Origin: Tetrahymena elliotti 4EA
Taxonomy: Eukaryota > Ciliophora > Oligohymenophorea > Hymenostomatida > Tetrahymenidae
Reading direction: 5' to 3'
DNA: 64,000 nt
NCBI GenBank assembly: GCA_000231825.2
Contig: JH720350.1
Coordinates: forward strand, 514,228-578,227
Part shown: positions 1-10,745 of the stretch, one piece after another
Layout of the letters: every line of letters begins with the position of its first letter
Numbering within the stretch: position 1 is the first letter of the stretch
The notes under the pieces: generated by a model
Told to the model about the DNA's origin: nothing
Databases searched by the model: none
The model's input: the letters and a program-made list of their open reading frames with translations, nothing else
Program-made: the position numbers and the translations under genes

Positions 1-756
1 ATCCCTACATGTTAAAAATATACAAATGTTAAAATATTTTCAGAGATTGCCAATTATTAAATACTTTGGTTTATTTATATTTAAGCTCCAGTATTTTTAA
101 TATTTCTAGCTTGAATAAAATTATAATTATCTTTCATTTAATTTAAATTTGTTCTTTGAATTGGCTCATTCAATTTGTAAGCATCCATAACTTTATTTTG
201 TTTAGTTTTACTGATGTAATTTAAAATTTTTTCAATACTTTGCTGAAAGAAGGTGGGTGAATATTTGAGATTGTTTTAATGATAGATACCTAAATATTAG
301 ATTGAATAGCCCAAGTCTAATATTTAAAAAAAATAAATTTATTGTAAGATTTATTATTTATTTTTAAAAGTTTACCTACCACTCCTTATCTAGAAAAGAT
401 ATTACATTTAATTCTCGTTACATGTTATTTATGTCAGCTTTTATCTTTTTAATAGACTCATGATTTAATCTCCAAATCATAAAAGTTAAAGAGATTTTTG
501 TTTTCTTGTATAATAGTCCCCCAAAAAATTTAACACATTATGTTGTAATTATGAATTCCTCAAGCTAAAAAAAGGAAAATTAAAAGAGTAAAAATGAAGA
601 ATTAATTTTAGATTAAAATTTCGCTGCTTCATTCTTTCTTAAAATTTAATTTAAAAAAAGAACAAATAAAAAATATTTCGATTTCTAAAAATGAGGTCAG
701 AAGAAAAATAACTTTGCTCAATAAAATTAATCAAAAGTATAAACTATTTTATTGCA
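1..756. other. AT-rich noncoding stretch
   Basis: No convincing reading frame, RNA gene or repeat is visible. The sequence is almost pure A/T with homopolymer runs, typical of the ciliate intergenic DNA elsewhere in the window. The last part must hold the promoter and leader of the small membrane-protein gene that starts at 757. Confidence 0.5.
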
Positions 757-1511
757 ATGAATATAATTTTCCTACCTCTAGCAATAATTTACTTTAGCTG
801 GATAATACTGAGCAATTTCAATTTTAAAATTATTCAACTGGCTGGTTTACTATCTTTGCTTTATTGTATAATTTTAGCACTTATGAAGTATAAAATAGTA
901 ATTGGACATAATAATTATGTAAAATGGTTCTCATCTTATTTGGTTTTAGCCTTCATCTTACACTTAATTATTTTAGGTTGTCTCATTTTTACTTAGATTG
1001 ATATAAGCTAAAGCTCTTTTTGCAGTAAGATACAGTTTAAAAAAAATTTTCACATAAAAATTTTTATAAAATAGATTATTTTATTTTTCATGAAAAACCG
1101 GTGACTGGAGAAATAATAGTTGAAAGATTAAAACTTTTGATATCAAATAATTCATGTTTAAGTTTGCAGAGTAATTGGATTGAATAAAATAAATTTTATA
1201 TTTATTAACAAAGTATTTAAATCATAAAAAGTATTTGCAATGAACTACAATAAGGTTAAAAATGCCTTTAATTAAAATAGTTAGGAGTTATTACTCTATC
1301 ATCTGCATTTAAATTTTAATGGTATATTTTAGTTATTGGAGTCATTGCAATACTTTAAATTATCCCTGTCTTTTAGCAAATCTACATCATGCTTAAAGAA
1401 AACTCAAAGAAAAAATAAGAAAAAGAAAATGAATAATCATATACAAATTCTTAAGACTTGGATAATTTAAAAGAGCTTTAATCTCAATCTCAGCATATCC
1501 TATAATTCTGA
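757..1511 (+). CDS. Small multi-pass membrane protein, two exons
   Basis: The family is not recognised. Exon 1 (757 to about 1024) encodes three or so strongly hydrophobic segments and reads through a TAG and a TAA as glutamine. A good donor (GTAAGA) lies at 1025. A second coding-looking exon, about 1255-1511, encodes a further hydrophobic helix, then a charged lysine/glutamate tail rich in glutamine and serine, ending at TGA 1509-1511. An acceptor at 1253-1254 keeps the frame but was chosen by phase, so the junction is inferred. If unspliced, exon 1 would stop at TGA 1102-1104. About 175 residues are predicted. It stands alone in several kilobases of noncoding DNA, and I cannot exclude that it is not expressed. 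Confidence 0.45.
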
Positions 1512-4500
1512 TATAATTAATATTAAATAAAATATGAAAGAAAAAAAACATAAAAAGATGTTGTTATTAGACTACATCTTATAATTAAAACATGTTTTTT
1601 TATTGAATTCAAATGATTAAATTAAAATATGTTGTATTGTTAATATTGACAAGTTAATTATACTTTCTTCATAAATTACAAAAACAACAAATAATTATAA
1701 ATAGTTAGTTTTTTACTCTCTTTTAAAATTGAATTAATCTAAAATTAGTTATATTCTTTTGATGATAACTTTTATTTTGTTGAAAAAATAAATCAAAAGT
1801 CTCTTCTCAAATTTAGATTATAAAATCTAGAAATCTTTTTTTAGAGAAATTAATTGTAGCAGAAGTATATTTATCATGAATTATTATTGAAAGATACTTT
1901 TATAATTTGATTTGTTAAATAGGAAAATAAGAAAAAAAATAATTAACAAGTATTTCTGAATCTAATTTTTTGGTATTTAGAAATTTTTTAATATTCTGTG
2001 TTTGATTGAATTTACTGATCAACTTTCAAATAAAAACAGCTTACTCTTCATTGTTTTAGGAAAAGATATATCTAATAGCCAATAAATAGAATTGTTAAAT
2101 GTAACACTAAAAAAGAAAATAGGAAATGACACTTATTTCTTTTAATTAATCCTATTAGAAAATGTAAATTTCTAAAAATATAAAAAAGATCAATTATTTT
2201 TTATTTTTGTTTGGAAAAAATACATTAAAAAACAATATTTATTGTATTATCATTTCATGTTTACATTTTATAGATATAAGTAATATTCATTCAATAAGCT
2301 TGAAATTAATTATAGGGTCTGTATTATAATGGATAACAATTTTCAATAGATATTTACTTTCAATCAATATGAGTAAATTTATGATTTTTGAGTTAAAACT
2401 TTAATTAACATCTGAAAAATATGTGGTATTTAGTTTCTTATTTGTTTTTTTAATTTTATTGATCTTAGATTGCATAAAAATTAGAAAAGGTGGTGTAATA
2501 TTAATTGATAGAAAAATAACTAGGTTGAAGTAACAAAGATCAAACTACTAATCTTTTTCAAAAATTAATTTGTAAACAATCTTTAAAATTGATAAATTTT
2601 TTAATGATCTCACTCCTTCTAAATTCTGCAATATTAATTCAGTCATCTGCCTGGTGATAAAAGGAACTACACTTTAATTAATTTAATTTACATTAATTTT
2701 CTTTTTTGATGAAACATTATTTTTTTAAAAAAATACTTTCTAAAAGAAGTTATAAATTATGTGGTTTTTTCCTTTGAAGCATCATCTACTTTAAATCTTT
2801 TGAGCTTTAGAAAAACATTACATCTAAAAGTCAAGCTATAAAAAAGACATCAAAGAGTTATTAAAAATAATAGAAAAGATTGTTTATATTAAAGTATTTA
2901 TCAAGAATTCTATATTTTTAAACATGTTTATATTCTTTTAAAATATTGTAAATTTCTAATTCTAAAAATAAATTACAAAAAGATGATCGCCAAAATGAAA
3001 TTTCAAATTCAATTTATTGAAACAAAATTTGAAAAATTTAAAGATAAAGAAGATTATTTATTATTAGAACATTTCAATATTTTTTTTATCCTTACAATAA
3101 TAATTCAAAAGGGAGAATTTTTTTAATTTCATAAAAAAGGTGTAAAATTGATTTAGAGAAAAATTAGAATTATTACACTCTTTTCATAATTAGTTTTCTT
3201 AAGCGATTTTCCAAAATTGATTGCATGTAAGCTGATATAAAAATGCAAGATAAATTTAAAAAGCAAAATTAACTTCAAATTAATGCTACTAAAATAGAGT
3301 AAATATAAAAAATCATTTTCATCATAAAAAATTGATTATTTTCAAAAAATAATAAAAAATAAAAGAACCTTTTTACATTGTATTTTGGCAATACTACTTT
3401 AAAAATAGCTCTACTTAAACCCTTTGCATATTGATTATAATAGTCTTGATTACTGTGATGCTTTTGTAGCTGTTCAATAGAATTAAAGTTAAGGAACAAA
3501 TTTGGTTGAAGATTTTTAACAGAAATCAAATTTTCAAACTAACAAATAAATAAATTAATTAAGTTTTTATTTACTTTTGAAATTAGATGTAATGTGATCT
3601 TTTATTTGCTTATCTTTAGTTTTTTACTTTAATTAAAAATTTTCCATTTATTTTTCTCATTTTCGAAGCATATATTTTTTATTCTTTTATTTTATAGGAT
3701 TTACTTTGCAAAAAAATTAATAGAGCTAATATTTTCAAATTTTTTTAAGGAAAACATAGTTTAATTTCTCTAAATCTGGTGTATATTAAAATCTTTTTAT
3801 TCGTTTTGTGAATTACTTTATTTTTCAGTTTGTAAACTAATTGGCTTGTGTTTTGAATAATTTTGCTTTTAACAAGTAAAGATTTATGTGAATGCTAAAT
3901 TAAAAAATTTGTTTATTTATAACAAAAGATAAGCTTATCGATAATTTATTTATCTAAAATCTTTTTAAATTAGGCAAGATATGGAACTTTACTAAAAAAA
4001 CTAAAATCAATCAAGAGATTTTTTAATTAAAAAGTTTGGAAAAATTGTAATCAAACAATATTTTTACCTGTTTGAAAAAAACTGGATTGAGAAAAATTCA
4101 GATAATAATAGGAAGACAACTTTAATTATTTAGAAAATCAAAATTATTTCAAAAAGATAAAATAAAATTAATCTACAAGTATTTTATTTTAAATAATATC
4201 TTAAGTTGTAATCATTACTTTAAACTTCTTCTATGAATATTTTTTAAAATTCTACACATCTATCTATAACTGTAGGCAAAAAAAAATATTCTAATTCTTT
4301 TTTGAATAATTAAAGATAATTCATAAATAATAAAGTTGATTACCTCAAATTCCTTTTTTATTTAATAAGAATACTTGAGATAATAGATAATCTTTTTCAC
4401 TGTGGCTATTTCATAGATAAAGATAAATAGAATCATTAATAACCTTACATTTAGAAATCACTAAATACGTGTTATTTAAACTCATAAAATTTCTATTCTT

Positions 4501-4911
4501 TCTAAAAATTGATCTTAAAATATTAGCAAATGATTTTGAATAATATCACCAACAACTATAAATGTTTAGTTAGATTTATTAATGTAAGAAGTTTATGTGT
4601 TCTTCTTTTAAATATCTTTTTGTAATTTAACAAATTATAACAGTGGTTTATGTCTGTCATATATGAACTAAGAATTCAGAAAAATAGAAAAAATTTGCAT
4701 CAAAAACAGAACAGAATAACAATAAAAATTAAATAAATCAGAAAATATATCTCAAATTAATTAATAAATTTAGAGACTAATAGTAAATTATTAAAAAAAG
4801 AGAAAAATTACTTTGTTTTAAATACTTTCTAAAACTTAACTTGTTTATTAAAGTTAAAAATTGTGTTAAATTTAAAAGAATAATTAGAATCAAAAAAGTA
4901 AATAACAAAAA
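1512..4911. other. Long AT-rich intergenic region
   Basis: About 3.4 kb without a gene I can defend. Homopolymers and short A/T words dominate. The only patch with protein-like composition is on the minus strand at about 3275-3529 (separate entry). No tandem repeat, terminal inverted repeat or transposase-like frame was seen. Confidence 0.5.
3275..3529 (-). pseudogene. Possible isolated exon or gene remnant
   Basis: The minus-strand frame is open for at least 84 codons, ends at a TGA (3275-3277) and stays open further upstream if TAG is glutamine. Its first half has a balanced composition (Glu, Gln, His, Asn, Tyr, Lys) unlike the A/T-driven Phe/Ile/Lys/Asn of its surroundings. There is no ATG start, no recognised family and no partner exon. 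It could be a decayed gene fragment, an exon of an undetected gene, or chance. Confidence 0.2.
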
Positions 4912-6147
4912 ATGAGATAAATAGCTTCTTCAATTTCAAATTTCTTTTCTATGAAAATAGGATATCGGTTGATGTGGGTATTTGCAATCATTAACTGCAC
5001 AATATCATTAGCTTTTTGTGCTTACTAATTTAGATTGTTTTATTTAATGTTTAAGTCTTATGCTGATATATTTCCAAATGAAGACTATCTCCCTTATTCT
5101 GATTAATATACCATGAGATACTAATAATGCTAAGCAAATGAATATGCATGCTAAAATAGTAATAATTCTTTTGCCATGTGTGCTTTTTCTCTTAAAAATT
5201 GCCCAGACACTAAACCATTCTTAAGTATTTATGATAATATCAAGATATACAAAACAAAATATGAAAATGTTAAAGGATTTTAAATTTATTACAGAGGAGA
5301 CTACCTTTCTAATTTGATAAACTTATTCTCATAAAATATGAACTTGGAAATATTTAATTCAACAATAACAAGCGATGTAGATCATTACCTGAAAAAAATT
5401 AACTATCAAGTAATTGAAAAATACGAAAATGCTACCATAATATAATTTGTTTATTATTATAATCAAACTACAGCTGAAATTGAGAATGATTTTAAGGAAG
5501 CAACATTTTATCCTTTCCTTTTTAAGTCTATTGATATGTTTATAGGGATGTTATAATATTTATTATGGGGATTCACAGCTTTTTTGACATGTTCAAGTTG
5601 TTCCTTTCCTAATTATATTTACTCCGAGTTAAGATACCTAAATAATCTTGAAAGGATTTTTCTATTGGTAATGGTAAAATCTAGTCGTAATTGTTATCTT
5701 TTCTTATGGATGGTACCTTTTTTTTTAGCTACTCTATTGTTACCTTTCATGAAATTAGGATCACTATTGTGTAATACTTATGTGAATCTTTTTTAGTATG
5801 ATAATGCAAATGATTTATCGAAATAACTCTCAGAAAGTCTATTAGATATTTTGAAGAACTTAAATTTAGAAGAAACATACAAATAAGAACTTATAGATGA
5901 TATAATTAATTAACAAGAAAAACTTGATCAACTATTTTATAGAAATTTTATTGGTAGAGTAATTTTTGCTGTATCTTTCATCTACACATTTATCATGAGT
6001 TTATCTGCTACCTTGAATATCTTCATTCTTATTTATTAAATTTATTCAAGAAGATGTATTCTCTCTTACAGGAAAATATAAAATGATTATATTCCATTCT
6101 ATCTGCATTAAATGAGAGAAGATGTATACCCTGAAAATTATTAATGA
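4912..6147 (+). CDS. Intronless multi-pass membrane protein, 411 aa
   Basis: One uninterrupted frame runs from ATG 4912 to TGA 6145-6147 using many TAA/TAG codons as glutamine. The family is not recognised. A hydrophobic helix lies near residues 17-37, followed by a 160-residue cysteine- and Asn-glycosylation-motif-containing segment that is probably outside or lumenal. Two hydrophobic segments follow near 205-285, then a hydrophilic, probably helical stretch rich in Glu/Gln/Leu, a last strong membrane helix near 355-385 and a short basic tail. The layout of two membrane blocks around soluble domains suggests a surface or endomembrane protein. The start is the first ATG, in an A-rich context (AAAATG). 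Unlike most genes here it needs no intron. Confidence 0.8.
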
Positions 6148-7122
6148 TGATACAATCATAAAATATTCATAAAAAAAGTAAAACTAAATAAAAATAAAAT
6201 TCTAATTTATTAACTCATTTTCATTGACTTTCTATTTAGTTAGTAATAAAAATTAAATTATTTACTTCTATTAAAATGTATGTCTTGATACTGTTTTATA
6301 GACCTAGCTTTAAAGTTTTTTAAATTATTTAGTTTTTTTATGAATATTCAAAGATAAGTTTAACATGTTAAAGTAATAATTTCAATTTTTACTATTTTAA
6401 AATATGTTTTAAAAATATTATTTTCTTACTTTAGATAAAATATTCATTAATCTTATAAATAGACGGTAGTGCTTCTTAAGATTTACTTTAACCCCAGACC
6501 TATCTTTTAAAGTATTTTTTATGTCCTTAAATAAAGTCATTTTTTAATAAAATTCAAAAATTCTTACTTTAAAACGAAGTTTAAATGGTTAATTTTTTTG
6601 CTGATTATAATCCAAAAAATGTTTTATCAGGAAGAGTACTTCTTTCTTATTTGACATGAAACTCTAAAATTATTCTTTCTTTACAGTATAGATTAAATAG
6701 CAATTTAAAATGTATTCATGTGCATTTAGCATATAAAAAAGTAAAATCATTTTAAGAGACTACCAAATATTAAAATACTTTCATTTATATAAATGCTTTA
6801 AGTATTTTGAATATTTCTAGATTGAACACAACAACCTTATTTTACTTGATGTGAATTAGCTTATTCTATTTTTAATCAGCACTTTATCTGTTTTATTTTT
6901 GATTATGTAATTTACAAATCATTTTCATTATTTTTCATGTATGCAAATTTACTTAAGTTATGTTAGTAAATATTTAAAAATACTATTTTTAGAAGAGGTA
7001 TTACAGTAAATAGTTATATCTAATTTCTTTTTATTTCTCGCAAGCTAAATTCTATTTAATTAAAGTTGCAAAATTAGATGTGTATAACTGTAAACTGTAT
7101 AACTGTATGTAGCCGAACAGGC

Positions 7123-7138
7123 AGTACCCTAGGGTACT
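7123..7138. repeat. Perfect 16-bp palindrome
   Basis: AGTACCCTAGGGTACT reads identically on both strands. It is half G/C in a region that is otherwise about one-fifth G/C. It is flanked upstream by two near-copies of an 11-base word (GTATAACTGTA) and downstream by (AT)n. It could be a protein-binding site, the core of a small hairpin or a transposon scar. The sequence alone does not decide. Confidence 0.6.
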
Positions 7139-7142
7139 ATAC

Positions 7143-7158
7143 ATATATATATATATAT
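7143..7158. repeat. (AT)n microsatellite
   Basis: A short run of eight AT units directly follows the palindrome at 7123-7138. It may simply be slippage-derived. Confidence 0.7.
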
Positions 7159-7765
7159 TTATTTATTTTATTGCTGGTTATGTATGTAATTTGCAAATAT
7201 CTTGTCAAATATTATGGAACAAACCTAACCTAATATTAAAAAAAAATAAATAACCTTATGGAATTTTGCAATAATTTTAATATCTAATTTAAAAATAATT
7301 TTGATAATATTATGAAAATATTTTTTATAAAACTTAAAAGTCTAGATTAAATATAAAATGTTTATCAATATATAACTTTTAGAATACTCGCAAGATGTCT
7401 ATCTCCTTAATTTATCAAAGTATATTTTACTGATTAAATTGGATAAAAGTAAATAATATGTATTAACCTAAATTTATTAAGAATTTTTTTTGGCTTTACC
7501 TTGTTTGTTTGATAGGACAGAAGAGATAAAAAATTTCAATTTTTGTGTGATATTTGTACATTTATTTTTTTAATATCTGAAAGAGGAATGGAATCAACCA
7601 TAAATCTTTTATACAAATATTTGGTGGAGATCAATACTGACATATGAGATGAGCTTAATTTCTAAAATAAAGATTTTTTAATTAATTTGCTTTTTTAAAA
7701 TTTTATATCTTAGAAAAGAAATAATTAAATCAAATAAAATAAGTATAAATAGGAGGATCAATAAG

Positions 7766-8799
7766 ATGGACAATAATTAGCTAATTTAGAGGTAGTAGAA
7801 TATTTAAGTTACCCTCTAATAATAGTCAAAACAATTAATCTTTATGTTTTATGGTCTCACCACTATTATCTTAGTAACTGCAATTCTTTGTATCGTTTCT
7901 TCAGCTTAACTAAATAGAGATTATTTTTTCTAGCCAATTCAAGTAATGCAAATAATAGATGCTAGCGCTATTCTGGTTTTTGTTGTTTTATCTCTAATTT
8001 TTTTCCTTAAAATAAATACCAATACTACTAAATTTATGATTACTGGATATCTTATTTTTATAGCCCTTATGATTGCATTTTCACTAGCTGGAGTCAGTAT
8101 GATTATTTCTATACCTTACTAATATTGTGGTAATTTAATATTTAAATACAAATTCATTTTAAATTTTTACTTTTATTATAACAATTTCACTCAATATGAA
8201 AATTATAATTTATCATAGGAACCTTTATCAATCATGACGGAATTTATGATGGGGCTTTTATTATTGGGGCATTTTATACCTCAACATATTATCTTTCTTG
8301 CTATGGTCTTTAAGATCTTAATACAGATTAAACAACAACTATTACAGCTTATGCTAAAAGAGTATTAATAACCGATTGTGGAGCTAATAACTATTCATGT
8401 TAAGATTTTTCTTCATTAGTAGTAAAAAGTTGGTCAGATGAATTCGGAACATAAATAGCTGCATGTGTCCTTGCAACAATTTGTAGTTTTCTATACGTAA
8501 TAGTAATTATTAAAATTAGAATTAGAATAAGAAATATATAGTAAAACATTGCCTAAAATCTAGCTATTCTAACTGCTGCATAATCAAATTAGAATTTAGC
8601 TGTAAACTAATATTACTATGATCCAATTAACTAAGTTTAACCATAATATCCTTAAAATTTTGCCCAAAATCCAATCGTTTATTAGTAACCATAATAATTC
8701 TAAGGGTAATATCAACCTATTAATCCTGGCTATCCTCCTGCTCCATAAAATTAATACATGTATTAATAACAACAATAGTAACAACAACCATACATTTGA
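7766..8799 (+). CDS. Four-helix (tetraspan-like) membrane protein with Gln/Pro/Tyr-rich tail
   Basis: Two exons, 7766-8129 and 8219-8799, are joined over an 89-bp intron (donor GTAATT, acceptor CATAG) that restores one frame of 314 residues. Membrane helices lie near residues 24-47, 62-84, 91-115 and 200-220. The roughly 80-residue loop between helices 3 and 4 contains scattered cysteines, a tetraspanin-like topology, but no Cys-Cys-Gly motif is present, so I do not assign it to that family. After helix 4 comes a basic patch and then a long cytoplasmic-looking tail of Gln, Asn, Tyr and Pro, with a poly-Gln run written in mixed CAA/CAG/TAA/TAG codons. Such tails often mediate low-affinity protein contacts (inference). 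TGA stop at 8797. Confidence 0.8.
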
Positions 8800-9175
8800 A
8801 AAGAAGTTTATCTAATTGGTAAATAAACCTTCCATAATAAAAAAGTTAAAGTCATTTATTATTTTTGTATATATACGTACCATTCATTGCATTTATGTAA
8901 TAAATTTTTAATATTATCAATTTTCTTAGAAATTATTTTTTTGGATATATCAAATTTTTTTGTAACCTTATCCAAATATTTGGAGTAACAAATAAGATAG
9001 CAATATAAATTCAGAATATTGGAAAAATATATTAGTAATAATCAAATATTGATTAATCAAGTATTTTTTAATAAACTTTTTCTGTAAATACAAGCAACAT
9101 TTCAATTTAATTGATTATTTTTGATTTATTTTTTTAAAAGAAGAAGACCAAAAAGTTAACTTTATAACAAATTCG
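8800..9175. other. Short intergenic spacer
   Basis: AT-rich spacer of about 375 bp with the 3' end of the tetraspan-like gene and the leader of the next gene. Nothing else is discernible. Confidence 0.5.
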
Positions 9176-9640
9176 ATGTCTATAGCCACATTAGCACATA
9201 TTAAAAAAAAGGTTATCTCTTTTTAGAAAAAAGAAGAAGCAGTTTTACAAATAAAATTTAATGATGTATACGATATCTCATGTAGTGATGTTAGCTAAAT
9301 AAGACAATTTAAGATTTGTAGTACAATAGATGACTCAAAATAAATACTGTAAGGAGAGGCCTTAAACTAACATGTTAGCAATGAAACTAAATTTTACACA
9401 TTAAAATATAAAGTTATATCTGAAGCTGTTAATAATCCATCAAGTAAAACAAAATTTTATGAATTTGAAATAAATGTAAAATAGTTGTTCGAATACTGCT
9501 AAAACGAATAGACAAGTTAATATTTAAAAAGAGATTAAATTGCGTTCTACGAATAAAAAGCAAATCCTCAAGGCTTTATTGATATAACTGTGTATTTTTA
9601 TGTACAAGGCAAATATGACAAGAACAATAAGCAGAAATGA
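9176..9640 (+). CDS. Hypothetical soluble protein, 154 aa
   Basis: A single frame runs from ATG 9176 to TGA 9638-9640 with several TAA/TAG glutamine codons. The product has no signal peptide or membrane helix. Alternating hydrophobic residues (for example around residues 22-50 and 85-100) suggest mainly beta structure, and three scattered cysteines are present. No family is recognised; a degenerate C2-like or beta-sandwich fold is conceivable but not shown. Codon use resembles the well-supported genes (GAA, AAA, TAA for Gln), which favours a real gene. Confidence 0.6.
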
Positions 9641-10745
9641 TCTTTTAAAAACTCTTAATCTTTTAAAATAATATAAATAAGAATAAATTACGAGATAAAT
9701 ATTTCTCATAAAATAAATGTACTAAAGTAAAGATTGATTGATTTCACAAACATAATTACTTACTAATATACTTAATAAAGATTTTACTTATAAATAAAAA
9801 AATTATAAATAAATAATATATATTTTAGTTAATCAATTTATTGCTTTGTAATCCAAAAATGTATTTTCTTACTAAAAAGTTAATAATAAAATAAATTAAT
9901 TTATAGTTAATTGGTTGATGGTTGACAAATAAGTATTTATTTGGTTAGCATCTGTAAAAATCTAAAAAGTCAAAAATAAAATATATTTTTATTTAATTTA
10001 TGGTGCTTTGCAGATTTTTCCAGAAAAAATAATATTTTATCACTTTTCTAAACTAAATTAATTTTACTTTTAATTTGAGAGAAAAGGGAGAAGAAAAGTA
10101 TCTAAAAATAAAAAAGTTTATATATTCTCATAAAAAATTGACAGGGAACCAAATTGAACCTTTCTTGATCAAAAATAAAAATAAATTAAAACAATTTTAA
10201 TTAATCTTAAGAGTAGATAGGTTCAAAAATACTCATTTCGTTGCTTTAGTAAACTAAATTAATTTTATTGAATCATACATATAATTTAATAAAATAGTTT
10301 ATCATTTAAATAAAAAATAATTAGAAACAAACAAAACCTTGATTTCATTAATCTCTGATAATCTTTATTAAAATTAATCAAAAATGAAAAAATAATTTTT
10401 ATTAAATATAACTTGCATGAAAAATTTATCTAATTGTTACAAAGGAAATCAAAATACAACCATTAAATTGTAATATTAATAAATTAGTAGTTTATTTAGT
10501 AAAATTCATTATTTCGTGGAATTGAAAGTCTTTTTTCTAAAGTAAAGCACACTAAAATTTAAAAAGCATTCATTTGGATGGAAATATTTGATTAAATTAA
10601 CAAATCTTAATATACATAATTAATAGAGAAGTAGGAAGTAAATATTTTAACAGGAAATAATTTATGTTCTTTGAATTATTTATTTTAATTAATTGATTCA
10701 TCTCTTTATTTTGGTGGAAAAATTCTTTTTATTTACAAAATTCAA
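9641..10745. other. AT-rich intergenic region
   Basis: About 1.1 kb with no frame worth reporting. It separates the 9176-9640 gene from the convergent minus-strand LRR gene, so both 3' untranslated ends lie here. Confidence 0.5.

Larger units (their letters stand above)
6148..7765. other. Intergenic region with a G/C-richer palindrome
   Basis: No gene is visible. Most is A/T-rich. Around 7081-7160 the composition changes: repeated words containing AACTGTA, a G/C-richer stretch, a perfect 16-bp palindrome and an (AT)n run (separate entries). Confidence 0.5.

Noticed and set aside
8596..8787. Minus-strand leucine-rich 63-codon frame
   Set aside because: It is the antisense of the Gln/Asn-rich tail of the tetraspan-like gene.
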